From NCBI GenBank assembly GCA_032191485.1, contig JAVDOI010000016.1:13753736-13817735 (forward strand): a stretch of DNA of 64,000 nucleotides, read 5' to 3'. Below, one piece after another: positions 13,621 to 26,479 of the stretch; positions within the stretch are counted from its first letter, which is position 1; every line of letters starts with the position of its first letter. Below the pieces are notes generated by a model. The model did no database searches, had not been told where the DNA came from, and saw only the letters and a program-made list of their open reading frames with translations. The stretch comes from Leptoclinus maculatus (Eukaryota > Chordata > Actinopteri > Perciformes > Stichaeidae). Made by a program: the position numbers and the translations under genes.

Positions 13621-16600
13621 TTCAATTGTCAAGCAATGTAATGGTGGCTCTTTGTTGTTCGATGTGTTTGAGGGACAAAGAAATAAATAGCCTGTTAAAC
13701 ATAGCAGACATGAGGACAGACCCAATTGTCTTCACTGATGACTGCCTGAGGCAAAAGTCCCCAGTCGATTGCTCTCAGAGGGAATTCACACTGCAGATTA
13801 ACAACTAACCAGGTCACTACAGACACAATCTCACATTGCCAGAAGAGTTAAAGCATAAAATATGAATGACTGTGTGAGGGGGGGGGGAAGTAATAACAGG
13901 ACTTTTATAACTACCAAGACATATTTCAGATTCGACACTGTGCTCCGAGGAGGCCTAATTCAGTTATTTTCATAATGTATTCAGCCACTAAGCAGTAACC
14001 TTTTAACATCTATCCCCAGCTTTAAAAGTCAAATAATTTCATATTGGTTACTTAAAGTAAATGGGTAAGGCACAAATACTGCAGGAAAAAGCCTTTGCGA
14101 GCGCTGTGACTCTGTAAACTGTACATGGGCCAGTAGGGAGGTTAACAAATCTCAGTGTAGGAAGGTGTCGGGCCTGTGCCGAGATGGGCTCCCTTAACAT
14201 GAGTATTCGATGTTTTGGTGTTTGCTTGTCACACACACACACACACACACACATTTCATCTTGCAGTGCCTACCACCCCCATGTGGGGAAAAACCACTGC
14301 AGCTGCTATAGATCTCTCCTTTCAGGCCGTTACAAAAGAGAGCCCCCCCCCGTCCATCCAAGGCCTCAAAACTATCATCTGGTCAGCCCGTCTAAAGGCA
14401 GCGGCAGGAGGCCACGTCCCAAATCTGTGAAACTATCGAGAGATTCTGGCCCATTTGCTCTTCGGCTGAAACGTGTCCTGTGTCCCTGTGAATTCAGATG
14501 TGACCATGAATGTTCCATTGTGTGTCGGCACCACAGCAGGCCGCTGCCCGGTGTTGTGACATGCAACTCACTAATATGGGACTCAATGGCAGACCTAAGG
14601 CTTCACTTGGCACATTTCAAAAAACACACCTCGTTTAAGAGCAGAAAATCATGAATTCAAAACAATACAACAAAATACAAATATACACTATATTTTGCTT
14701 TCGTATCAGGTTCGCTTCAACTGTCCTTAACCATAATAAGTACATGTATTTCCATGATCACACGACCATGAAGAATTCATATTTTCTAGTTTTAACTTGC
14801 CAAACTACGCTGCAAATCAAAAACCATTTTCATGACCAAAATCTAGAAAAACTAGAAAATATAACCCACAATAACAATATTGTGTGCCATCAATCATAAT
14901 TCAAAACTATATTATGAATTAGAATAAATAATCAACAGCGGATACAAACAACATTGATTTCCCACTGGAGAGCTCTACTGTGGTTCAAAATTAATTTCAG
15001 GGCTCATGAATAATTTAACAGGCAGCCATTGCTTCTTCTACAGCTCTCCCCTCCCTAAATGAAGCCTATGTCATATGTTTCTGTATTTCACTAAAAGTCA
15101 TTATAACCTGCAACACTTGACAGGCAAGAAATTGTTTCTATTCGAGGTATTGCAAAGTCTTTCTTGTGCAGTGCATGACTAGGGGGCACAAAGTCCTGGG
15201 CTCTGTTATTGCAGACTAAAGTGCATTTATGCGTGTTGAGCTCACAATGGCTATCAGTGTCCAGCTTTGTGCAAGCCTCCCACGCTCTCCACTGAAAGGT
15301 AACTAGCTGTACACACACACACGCAATTTTACCAGGATGCTCAATTGAACTTTGCCAGTTCGGATTAAATGAAGCAGAAGTCACTTTGACTGCTACAGAA
15401 ATCCCCTGTCGGCCGGCGGAGCTTATTAGAGCGATGGAGAAAGACATCCATCACTAACAATGTTTAACTCGGCCTCCGGTGCCCTAAAAATGACTGTGTG
15501 TGCATGTACATAGCGTGTGTGTGTGTGTGCGAGTGAGTACACTTGCGTGTGTTTACATTAATAGTAAATGCAAAAGAAAAGGCTTCCAAAATGGACAGCA
15601 TTTTTTAATTGCCTGAATAAAATGTTTTAATAGCTGAGCCCCCTCTGTTGAGGCTACACGGTCCACATGCTTGCCTGGTAGCGAACAATGGAGAGGGGCC
15701 ACTCTCCTGAAATCCGATGAGCGTGGAAAAAGAAAAGGGAGCGAAAAAAAAAAAAACACAGCCGAGCACCTAGGCCTGACTAGGATCCTCGTAAAAGTAA
15801 GCATGATTACTTCAAAGCAGACGATAAATCACCCACAATACAACATCACACCGAGGCCTAGGATACATTGTGTTTTTGCTCTTTCTGACTATATTGACAC
15901 GAGTGGTCATAAAAAAAATGACCACGCACTTGGACACTGAGCCACATTCTGTTATCTCAGCAGGGAACAGAGTTGTAATCGCAATAGAAAGTTGGACTGA
16001 GTGGAAATGTTGCACCGTATCATATATCCTTTTTTTCATGCAGAGAGTCCTCCCGTCTCACAAGCATAAAAGCCTCTCGTTCCAAGTGAAGATGGGTCTT
16101 GCTGGGTTCTTAATGAGACAGAAATGCTGTAATTTGAAATGCTAAGATTTCAAGGATTCAAATCAGGACTACATACTTAACGTTATTCAGAGGAGGGAGA
16201 ACATTACAAAATGAGGTGAAAAGGGCCATTTAAAATTGAAATAGCTCGACTAAGAGCTGCAATAAAAGTTCCTTCCGACAGACAGACAGCACATATCCCT
16301 CTATCATCTCGCCATTTTGTAAAACTTGATTACTGAATTTCATCTGGTTTTTTTACCACTCGTCAGACTCTTTTATTCCAGAAGTTAGTGGAGGTCACAT
16401 CTGGTGCTTTTTCCCCAGACTCTAATCTACAAGTAATGTAATAGTAGACAAGGGGGCCGTGTTTAGATTGAACAGAAGGAAGGGGTGGCGTTATTATTAG
16501 ACAGCATCTCAGGAGTTGTAATCGAGTTTCAAGCCTCTCAGTTCCCTAATCTTCTCCTTGTCAAGGGCTACAACTGTTAAATGGCCGGGCCCCTTGTTCC

Positions 16601-19155
16601 CAATTTACCTTTACATGTTTTACAGCAAACACGGGCGGCCAGCGGGCCACATGAATGGTCACATATAAGGACACAAAGCTATTGTGTTGTAAGAGGAAAC
16701 ATAACATTTAGTTTGGCAGAGGGAATTCTATTTTTACAAACAGAAACAGCATTCATAGAGGATGGGGTGGGGGTAGGGGGTCACAGAGAGAGAGTGACAA
16801 GGATGGATGCAGCGGCCATCCTCTTCTCCATACAAAACACAAATCGGCCTCATTTGTCATGGGTGCTTTTTATCAATGCAAGCAATTCATTAAGAATTGA
16901 CCGGATCCATTTTTCCTCTCGTTTCTAAACTCACACAGGACTAGTTCTCTTGTAAAACACCAGACGCTCAGCCAAGCAGTGAACTGGACTGAGAAAGGCA
17001 CAGGGACTCAACCCTCAGCCATTGTGTTGGGGTCTAGATCACTGTTGTCTTTCGTATGCAGAGACATTCTTTCTTGTATCACCATAGAAAAGAAACGTGG
17101 TGTGTTAGAGTAACGGGCTGTAAAAGGTCAACAGGCTAAATGATAGGCGGGAAGAAAGGGTATTTCTAAATAAGAATTCACAATGTGAGGGAGGTTAGAG
17201 TTCAGTATCAAACACATTCCTAAACTTAATTAGATTTCCTCAGTATCAACATAAGGTTTCATACTAAAATCCTGAAATGAGTACTTCAAATGTAAAGGGG
17301 CGTAGAGAGTGATGTATTTTAGAATTTCTACAAGATTAAAAGGGGAAATAATGGAGAAAAAACAAAGTATAAATAACACAAACATGCTCAATGAATGTCT
17401 TTTTATTCACTCTCTTTCTGCCTGATAATCAAGACATTGTTTTGTACTGACTGAATGTGGGTACTAAGTATGTTTTGTCTCTGGTTATTTTTCAGAGCAC
17501 CATCACAGGTGTGAGGAGGGCACGTACGAGTAAAGCTGCAGAAGCGTGAGGGAGTCCGGGCCCAGAAGGATAAGCACCGTGCCCTGTTTTGCTCCATAAA
17601 GGAAAGGAGAACATTGGTTATCTGCTTCAGGGAAAGGGACCAAAGCCCTGGATTAATGTGTATACAGGCTCGACAAGGGAGCAGAGGATTCTGGGTTACC
17701 TGAAGACCTGGAGTACACGAGTGAACAGGCCCGTATTGAGCCTGTGGCACAGGGGATTGGCATGGCTCAGACCAGCTTTGTGTCGACTCATCATGCCTGT
17801 CAGGCTTGATTGCAGAAAGGAGCCTTCGTCCTACACGCGGAACACTATACAACACCCAAAAAGTTATGGCTGTTGAGCTCAACCGCCGTTAGGATTTTTA
17901 ATATTACCTGCGAGCGCATGTTTTGTCAGTGAGAGGGGATGCTTTTTTCGACAGGCTTATCTGCCATGGTGAAGGCATTGAAAGCATGAGCCTCTGACTA
18001 CACAGAAGAGGTCATCGTCCAAACAAGGATCAGCTCAGCAAACACTGACCAGGTCAGGATATCACCAGAAACCCCTCGGACAAACTTTTCCCTTTCAGGA
18101 AGGATAAGAACAGATTCAAGAGGAAATCTTGATTGGATTTTCGGTGGCTGGAACGGATTTACCACGTCGTATAAATCAGGTATGACAAATACGGATTGCT
18201 TTGCTTTTTTCCACTTCACTGACCAGACCACAATTTCTAATGAGACATGCAGGAAGAGAGGTCATGGCAGGAATGCATAATTAAAGCAATAAATCAGTAT
18301 TAGCCTAATTAAAAAGGGAACTACACATCAATAGTGGAAAGAAATAGACAGACGAGCAGTTGGCACATTCTGCTGTGCGTCACGGTTTTGTTAATATCAA
18401 GTTTATGTACTGTAAAATTGAATCTTTTTTTTATTAGATACATTTGAAATATACCACATTTTCTGTGGAAGGATAGATGACGCTCTCAAATGTAATCTTG
18501 TAACCTCAGATAAACCTGACCCTCTTGGATCTAAACGTGCTAAAGACTTTTATCAAACCTCTTTTCTGTGAGGAGAGATATTCCTTCCCTCCCTTGTAAG
18601 AGCCCAGTTAAACCACAGAATTTGAATGGTGGAAAGGCATGGGCAACGATCTAACAGGATTTAAAGAGTATGTCAGTTCCACAACAGCTCATCAACAAAG
18701 CCTGACTTTGTTCACTCTCGTGGTCTGTAGCGATGAAAGGCAGCCTTGAGATACAGAAAATGTGTACAACAACGAAGGGATGCTATTACATTTCACAAGT
18801 CAGGGCCAAAGAGCCGAGTCACAGAGATTCAATTCACAAAGCTCAGAAGTTAAACATTGTTTCTAATGCAGGTTACTTTTTAAACTTTGAATCCAAGAAA
18901 TGTACAGATGACGTAAAGAAAGCTCTGAAGCAAACCGTTTACTGTCGGAAAAAATTAAAATGTCTCACTCTTATTTTTACTGTCTGGCACTCCTAATGAT
19001 CAATTTGTATACATTTAATAGGAGGATTTCAAACTGATTTTTTCATCAGTTATTTAATCTAGAAAAGTGCTGCAGGCAGCATTTCAAACACCCAGCAATT
19101 ACGAGAACAGGAATTTGGCTCTCCTTTAAAGGCCTTGTGCATTAAATGTACCCTT
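13621..19155. other. Probable intron or upstream DNA of flrt3
   Basis: No gene or exon recognised. It contains a short (CA)12 at 14230-14253, several poly-A or poly-G runs of 8-12, and no identifiable transposon. If the first exon lies near 12.2-12.9 kb this is the intron before the coding exon. Confidence 0.4.
14230..14253. repeat. Short (CA)n microsatellite
   Basis: Twenty-four bases of perfect CA repeat. Confidence 0.9.
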
Positions 19156-19212
19156 GTGTCTTCTCCCCAGGGGCTGTTGAGTGATTAGACGGCAAGGCAA
19201 CACAGCTTCAGG
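19156..19212 (+). promoter_or_regulatory. flrt3: 3' splice site and 5' UTR segment of the flrt3 coding exon
   Basis: A pyrimidine-rich tract (cttgtgtcttctcccc) runs into AG at 19169-19170, so the exon probably starts at 19171, 42 bases before the ATG. The 5' UTR piece contains TAG (19186) in frame with the coding sequence, so translation cannot start upstream of 19213. Known vertebrate FLRT3 genes have non-coding upstream exons joined to one coding exon. The position of those exons here is not settled; candidates are near 12.2 and 12.9 kb. Confidence 0.75.
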
Positions 19213-21162
19213 ATGGTGCGTCAATGCCAGGCCTTTATCCTCTTCCTCATCAGGGTAGGGCTGCTGCTGGGTCTAGCTAACCCCCTGGTGACCTCTGCCT
19301 CGTGTCCCTCCGCCTGCCGCTGCGATGGGACCTTCATCTACTGTAATGACCGTGGCCTGACTTCCATTCCTACTGGTCTGCCCCTGGATTCTACGGTGCT
19401 CTTTCTGCAAAACAATCGCATCAGGAGCTCAGGCATTCCTGCAGAGCTCCGCAGGCTGGTAAACGTGGAGAAGATCTACCTTTACTGCAACAATCTGGAT
19501 GAGTTCCCCACCAACCTTCCTCTTGGGCTGAAAGAGCTCCACCTTCAGGAGAACAACGTTCGGATGATTACCCACGACTCTTTAGCTCAAATCCCCTACA
19601 TTGAGGAACTTCACCTGGATGATAACTCGGTATCTGCAGTCAGCATCGAGGAGGGGGCCTTTAGAGACAGCAATCACCTCAGACTGCTGTTTCTCTCCAG
19701 AAACCACCTAAGTACGATCCCTTCAGGTCTACCCATGAGCATTGAGGAGCTGCGCTTTGATGACAACCGCATCTCTACCATTACAGAGCAGTCGCTGCAA
19801 GATCTCATCAACCTGAAGCGACTGATCCTGGATGGTAACCTGCTCAACAACCGTGGGATTGGAGAGATGGCTCTCATAAACCTGATCAACCTGACTGAGC
19901 TCTCGCTAATGAGGAACTCCTTGACATCGCCGCCAGCCAACTTGCCGGGCAACAGTTTGGAGAAGCTGCAGCTACAAGATAATCACATTAATCGGGTCCC
20001 GCCTGGGGCTTTCGCCTTCCTTAGGCAGCTGTATCGCCTGGACCTGTCTGGCAACAACCTGAGCAGCCTCCCACAGGGTGTGTTTGAAGATCTGGACAAC
20101 CTCACACAGCTCCTGCTACGCAACAACCCCTGGCAATGCACGTGCAGGATGAAATGGGTGCGTGACTGGCTGCGGTTGTTGCCGTCCAAGGTGAATGTGC
20201 GTGGCTTCATGTGCCAGGGTCCTGATAAGGTCAAAGGCATGGCAATTAAAGACCTAACTACAGACATGTTTGACTGCACAGATGGAGAACTCCCCACATA
20301 TGAGACAAGCACAGTCTCCAACACCATGCGCCCCACACAGCCCCAGTGGCCCTTGTTTGTGACTAAAAGGCCTGTGGTAAAAGGGCCCGACTTTGGTAAG
20401 AAGTACCACAGCACGACCACCTCTTCGGGCAGAAAGATCATCACCATCAGTGTGAAGTCAAGTAGTGCAAATGCAATACACATATCATGGAGGGTGTCGC
20501 AGCCCATGACTGCCCTGCGGCTCAGCTGGCTGAAGCTGGGACACAGCCCTGCCTTCGGCTCCATCACTGAGACCATCGTGCAGGGGGAGAGGAGGGAGTA
20601 CCTGCTCACGGAACTGGAGCAAGAGTCTTCCTATAGGATATGCATGGTTCCCATGGAGACCAGCAACATTTACCTGTCAGATGAGACCCCTGTTTGCATC
20701 GAGACAGAGACTGGTTCCCACAAATCATACAACCCGACTACAACTTTAAACAGAGAGCAGGAGAAAGAGCCTTACAAAAATTCCAGTCTGCCTTTGGCTG
20801 CTATCATTGGAGGGGCTGTGGCTCTTTTGGCAATAATCATGTTGGCACTGGTGTGTTGGTACGTCCACAGGAACGGGTCACTTTTTTCCAGAAACTGCAC
20901 CTACAACAAAGGCCGTCGGAGAAAGGACGACTATGCTGAGGCTGGCACAAAGAAGGACACCTCCATCCTCGAAATACGAGAGACTTCTTTTCAAATGATA
21001 CCCATAAATCACCTGCCCGTGTCCAAGGAGGAATTTGTGATACACACGATTTTCCCACCGAATGGCCTGACTTTATACAAAAGCCCACATAACGAGAACA
21101 GTATCAGCAACAGGAGCTACAGAGACAGTGGAATACCAGATTCAGACCATTCCCATTCATGA
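19213..21162 (+). CDS. flrt3: FLRT3, fibronectin leucine-rich transmembrane protein 3
   Basis: Single-pass type I membrane adhesion and guidance receptor. FLRT3 proteins bind latrophilins (ADGRL) and UNC5 netrin receptors through the leucine-rich repeats, modulate FGF receptor signalling, and act in axon guidance, synapse formation and early embryonic adhesion. Seen here in 649 residues, the length I recall for mammalian FLRT3: signal peptide about 1-29; LRRNT cysteines C31, C35, C37, C44; about ten LRRs from 45 to 300; LRRCT cysteines C309, C311, C334, C355; a linker; a fibronectin type III domain about 405-500; a transmembrane helix about 527-550; then a basic stop-transfer stretch (KGRRRKDD) and a tail of about 100 residues ending DSDHSHS. 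N-glycosylation sequons lie at N226, N282, N296 and N523. The tail and the DDNSVSAVSIEEGAFRDSN stretch identify FLRT3 rather than FLRT1 or FLRT2. The start is firm: in-frame TAG at 19186-19188, and a strong context (A at -3, G at +4). The frame has no internal stop. Residue 92 is a lone Cys in an LRR. Confidence 0.97.
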   Translation: MVRQCQAFILFLIRVGLLLGLANPLVTSASCPSACRCDGTFIYCNDRGLTSIPTGLPLDSTVLFLQNNRIRSSGIPAELRRLVNVEKIYLYCNNLDEFPTNLPLGLKELHLQENNVRMITHDSLAQIPYIEELHLDDNSVSAVSIEEGAFRDSNHLRLLFLSRNHLSTIPSGLPMSIEELRFDDNRISTITEQSLQDLINLKRLILDGNLLNNRGIGEMALINLINLTELSLMRNSLTSPPANLPGNSLEKLQLQDNHINRVPPGAFAFLRQLYRLDLSGNNLSSLPQGVFEDLDNLTQLLLRNNPWQCTCRMKWVRDWLRLLPSKVNVRGFMCQGPDKVKGMAIKDLTTDMFDCTDGELPTYETSTVSNTMRPTQPQWPLFVTKRPVVKGPDFGKKYHSTTTSSGRKIITISVKSSSANAIHISWRVSQPMTALRLSWLKLGHSPAFGSITETIVQGERREYLLTELEQESSYRICMVPMETSNIYLSDETPVCIETETGSHKSYNPTTTLNREQEKEPYKNSSLPLAAIIGGAVALLAIIMLALVCWYVHRNGSLFSRNCTYNKGRRRKDDYAEAGTKKDTSILEIRETSFQMIPINHLPVSKEEFVIHTIFPPNGLTLYKSPHNENSISNRSYRDSGIPDSDHSHS

Positions 21163-22358
21163 TATTGCGCATGGCCATTCGTGATGAGTGCGTGACATAA
21201 ACAGAGTGGCAAGACTTTTACAAAACACTGGATCTATAAGACTAAGGGAGCAATGTTCTGTACATTTGCCATATAATTTATATTTAAGGACATTTTATGA
21301 GGACGAAGGACGTTCCAGTTGCAGGACATCACTGAACCATCAGTGGGTATTGTAACTAACTGCAATTCTATATTTTAGGAATTTGTAGTAATTTGTACTG
21401 TATTTCCTTTGCTTAAGGTTATCGACCAACTAAAAGAAACTCTGTGTTCTACTGAGATATGATGACTTGTCAACTGTGAAAGTGGGTTTTCATTGCTGTG
21501 TTGAACAATCAGACCTTAGAAAACCTTGTAGTATAAGCACAGGTCATTCTTTTAACTTTGTGGCTGTCTGAAAAACAAAAAGGCAAAAAAATGACATGAA
21601 GTAAACCAAGGCACAGCTGATCGACTAATTCGCAAAGCAGGCATGTTGCCCTCGAAAAAGAACGAGCAGTCAGTAGCTGTCTCCACACAATGAGGACCAA
21701 GAGTCTGACTGTAGTATTCACCTGGTTGGAGTACGAGTAACTAAAGATGAGGTGCCATGCTTTATTTCTCTGCTTTGTTCGATGTGTGATTTTTCTTTCC
21801 ATTTTGCAAGAAGAGGAAACACAGCAAAGCCACCCGAGCAGGGTTCCAGTGTTTCCGATAGGATTGTAGACCACAGCACAGGGCAGATAAAGCACACCGA
21901 CCTTAAGGAGCCCTCTGCTCCTCAAAACAAGTAGACTGGACAGGCTGACACAGAGGACCCCCCACTAGCTCTATTTGTACAAGCCAACAATGGCCAAACG
22001 ACAATGGCGGCATTCTTTAGTACCATGTACCATACGTCATTCTAGTCACCAGGCCGAAAAGACAAAACACGATAGCTTCCATTAGAATTACCACAGTGTC
22101 GGCAACTCCTTGTTATGAGTATTATTTTGTATTATTTTCCAAATGAACACACTGTTATGTTTCCACAATTTGAAGTTAACTGTTCTTAACAATTGAAAAC
22201 CAAAGTGCATTGTATGCCCTTTGGCCAGTCTTGTATGTGCCTTGATCCAATGCTTATTGTATTTAGCTTTTTAAGAAACCAGTGACTTTTTTTCATACAC
22301 ACTTGAATATGAAAAATATTGGTCATATTACAGAATAAAAGTGGACAAAAATAACTTT
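21163..22358 (+). other. flrt3: flrt3 3' UTR (end inferred)
   Basis: AT-rich non-coding sequence after the flrt3 stop, free of recognisable repeats, with several TGTA-rich and ATTT-rich stretches (for example 21259-21295) of the kind found in regulated 3' UTRs. The end is placed about 20 bases after the first convincing AATAAA (22334). No other coding potential was seen. The true cleavage point could be earlier or later and needs transcript data. Confidence 0.5.
22334..22339 (+). promoter_or_regulatory. flrt3: Polyadenylation signal AATAAA, probably of flrt3
   Basis: Canonical AATAAA in the sense direction, 1.17 kb after the flrt3 stop. A T-rich stretch with some GT content (ataactttgctcttcc) follows 10-30 bases later and could serve as the downstream element. 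It is the first perfect hexamer I noticed after the stop codon. Confidence 0.5.
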
Positions 22359-25300
22359 GCTCTTCCTTACCTTGAGTACAACAAACCTCACTCAAAACAC
22401 TTTTAATTGTTCTGTTAAATCACTATTATCCCATCATGCTTTGCTGTGATTGCTCAATTTATTTTTTTCTACTCATGCAAATTATATCTTTGTAGAAATG
22501 TGAACTGAGTAAAAAAGAAGGCTACAGGGGACATGTTTTATTCATTCATGTCTCAAAATACTGTCTAGGCGCTGGAAAACAGAAGAAAAACATAACCTAC
22601 TGCATTTGTATGTACGATCTGAACTCCAAGGTCTTAAGTTCTTAGCCTTAAACCCACACCTCTCCTTTCAAGACATTGTGAACTATTTTACAATAACCGA
22701 GATACTGTTCTTGAAACCCAGTTTTCCACTCCATGGGCAGTCTGCAGAGCAACATCTGCTCCAGGCTGCTGTTGTTCTTTCGTGCGGTGAAGCCATGTGT
22801 GACTTATCCGATTGGCCAGAGAGAGAAATGTCACAGTAGAGTAGAAGTAGACTGTGGAGAGATTGGACTCTAGGGTTTGATGAACCTCCCAGGCACCAGG
22901 GCAACAGAAAACTAATGACGAGGCACCATATGGAGGGTGGTACGGGCAGACCCTGATGGGGACAAAGCATATATACACACTGCTCCGGGCTCCAGGAAGC
23001 ACACTTAATGACATGGCTGCAGCTCACCCCGGCAAGGGCCCATGAAAAGGTACCCATGCAAAAGCAGTAAAATAGCCCATTTTACAAATGCATCCAACAG
23101 AACATCTTTTGACAGCTAGCACAAAGTTAATGCATTTCAGATTATACACACTAGACTCTAGCACTGACCGTACTCCCACACAAAAGCATAAGTATTCAGT
23201 GTGCATCACAAAAAATATGGCAGACCCACATTCACACACCCACAAGCTCTTAACACAGGGAAAGCTTTAATTACAGTAAGGGGAGCCGCTAAAAGCTGCA
23301 CACGCTATCCAAACCTTAAGTATACACTAAGCCTGCCCTTTACCCTAAATATATATATCACATTCACTTGAAATCAAAGTAAACAGACGGTCCACTTTTA
23401 GAATACTGAATGGTAACAGTTTCCATATGAACTCTGTCAATAGTTTTTTGTTCTTTGACTGTTCAGGCTTAGTCCTATTTTATCTGAGTAAAGTAAAGAC
23501 AAAACTAAATGATAAAACCTTGGAACGGTGGTAATTTCTCTTTTATTACTCCGAAGTGAACGAAGCGTCTTCGTCAGAGGTAACCGTTATCACACTTTTT
23601 ACAGACACATAAAATAAACACAATGTGCTATGATGTGTTTTCAGGTAAATTACTGAACAAAACGACGCACCGTTTTCTCACTGCTATTAACGGCCTTCAC
23701 AGCATCACATTCTCGCTGAATGAGAGAACCTCTTAAAGTGTTTCAAGTGTTAGTTTTGAGCCAGAAAAGGCGAAACAAATTGTACCGATGAGATCACTGC
23801 AAATTCTTCAGCTAGAACAGCATTTTTTTTTTATGTTATTGATGAGCTTTTGGGATTTAGTTAATTACTCACACGGGTTTGTAGTGACTGAAGTATGCAG
23901 ACAATGAGCAAACTGCTCTCACATTTTCACTCACCTGTGTGATAAATTACAGTTTAGCCAAATGGTGAGAGGAGCGTGCTATTGTTGCGACTTTCACTAG
24001 AAATAACACATTAACCAGAGCAGCTTTGTGCAGTTCGGCCGACCAAAGTATGAGACAAAATTGATGAACCAGACTGCCGGCGACCCCGTGCGACCTCACT
24101 TATCACTCATGACCCTTGACCCCTCTGTCCCTTTAAACAGTTCTTTAATCACTCTCATGTTCTCACCGAGGTCAGACAGGTCTTCAAACAACACAAGATG
24201 TCACATGCATTTGTCTCCTGTGTGACACACTCAGAACCTAATTATGTCTTTTTTGTAACCCAGAGATTAGAACTAATGGCGCCAGCTGCACTGTCTGCCC
24301 CGGGCCTATTGTAATGTACTGGTCAGCCCGTTGGTCACATTTGCATTCCTATAGATGCTCATATCAAAGCACCCCTGGATGACCCCACCACTACCAATAG
24401 CTGAGCATGGGTCTTCTCCGTCAACACCATTAGCGCGATCAAAAAAAAAAAAAAAGAGCACAGGCCTTGTGACCCTATAACTGATTAGAGGTCAGTGAGT
24501 TACGGTCACACTCAGTTCAAGGAGCACAGGAGATGAAAAATGGATGCATATCAATGCCCCCAAAACACAGCCAGTCATCAGGGACTCTGATAGGCAACCT
24601 GTCCACCAAATGGATGCTTAGCTCAGGAGGAACCCCCCGGCTTTCATTACAGGCCATTCAAAGCAGGGACGCCAGAAATGATGGGCAAAAACACGAGGAA
24701 GAAAAGGTCAGCTGTTTAGCTAATGGCTTAATTGTCCTCAAAAGCATACAAAGGCTCACAGTGTAAGGTTAAGCCAATGAGTTGATACAAAGGGGACCCA
24801 TTTGAGTTCTTTTGATTTGGTGTATCAACATGATTAGGCATGCTCAGTGAAGGCGCCTTAAAATAACTACTAAATCAGAGAGCCTGCTCGGATTTGACAC
24901 AAAGGAAAAAATGAAACACCAGCAATGTGTTGAGGAATTATTAAAGTTGAATATTATTGTCTCATACGACTAAATGGTCATAATGTGGAGAAAAAGTAGA
25001 TGTCTCCTTTTGTTCTAAAAAAGTGTTTACCACAGAATAAGAACACCTTGTTTTTAAACTCTTGTAAAAAAAAAAAAAAAAAAAAAAACCTGCTTCATCA
25101 ACAGACTAAAATGTCCAAAACAACCGCTCACTCAAAACAAAAATAAAAGGGGCGCTTGCTGTTCCTTTTCCCTCACATCTTGTTGCACACAGCTTGCACA
25201 TCAAACAGAGCCACGATTTAATGGCCTCTAAATGCTGAGCAGAGTCGTGCTGAGGTCAGAAGCCAAACCGAGGCTCGGGGCCTCCCACAAAGTCTGTACC

Positions 25301-26479
25301 CTTGCCAATGAGTTAAATTTGCATATACTGTGTGTGTGTTTGTGTGTAGAAGGGATAAAAAAATGTGACTGTTGATGCTCTGATGTAAAGCATTTGCTCT
25401 CTACATTTATCCTCTGCCACAGTGCTTTTAGTTCGTTCACATACTTCTGAATCAAATCCCATTTCTCATTCAAATGTGCGGTTATGAATGCAGACATGCT
25501 CGTGAGCGTGAGGTGGGGTCCCCGAGGTACATGCTAATGAGAGTCTGTGATTGGAGAGGGAGCCTCAAAGACCTCTCAAAGAGACTTCTGACTAATCGTG
25601 TGCATTTTGCAACGAACAAAAGGGAGGTGGGAGCCAACAGCCTGAGGGGAGAGGATGTTTTTGATATTGAAGCCATCTTCATCACTCATTGGTGATCACA
25701 TTTGACAACGAGAGGCTCATGCTAACCCATGAAAATGTCTACATGTAATTATGAAGGTTATAGAGGCTATGACTACTTGCCCTGTCATGTGAACGCGTGC
25801 ACGTTGTTCACACATCGAATTAACACAAACACAATTATGCACGCAAGCAGAATAACAAGAATACCCCCCTCCTCACAGTGGTCCCGAGACTGCCTTGTGA
25901 CTTTGTTGCTCTTAGTCACAAGCGCAGTCTGGTCTGGCTGTAAAAAGAGAGGAGCAGCCTAAAACACTGAGTCCGGTGAGAGACGTATCAGTGTGAGTGA
26001 TGTGCTCCAGTGTGGGGGTGTTGTCCCCACCACTCTGTCTCTGACTTTGCTCCCCCCCCCCCCACCCACCCATCCTCCAGGCCAAGACCCTCTCCATCTC
26101 CTCACATTACTCAGTGACCTGAAACCACGGGGCCAAAAAACCTAACCGGCTCCTCCGTCTTCTTAATGAATCCAATTTTTTGCCTGAGAGCACAAGGCGT
26201 GGCCATACATCCATCGCAACTCTAAATTATGTGACATTAATATAAATTAACAGGAGCCACCGCCATCAAGACTGTGCCGCCCCACCACGGGCGGACGGTG
26301 ACAACACATCTATATCGCTGCATGACGACAGCCACTTGTTCTGTACCCCGAAATACAGAGTCAATAATCTCATTTAAAACTAGAACCAAAACAAAAGCAG
26401 AGGGGCTGATCGGTGTTCGTGCCATTACACTATGAATTATACACAATATGTTATGAAAATATCCATATAATTGACTCTG
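22359..26479. other. Non-coding DNA downstream of flrt3
   Basis: No gene recognised. Notable only for two A runs (24441-24455 and 25066-25088) and a C run (26052-26063). The A runs have no recognisable SINE or LINE body in front of them. Confidence 0.45.
25066..25088. repeat. Poly-A tract
   Basis: Twenty-three consecutive A. I found no retroposon body upstream, so it may be a simple run. Confidence 0.9.

Noticed and set aside
19674..20609. Minus-strand frames of 92 and 208 codons
   Set aside because: Antisense shadows of the flrt3 coding exon; LRR codon bias keeps the opposite strand open.
25066..25088. A23 tract considered as the tail of a processed pseudogene or SINE
   Set aside because: No recognisable body, coding remnant or target-site duplication upstream.
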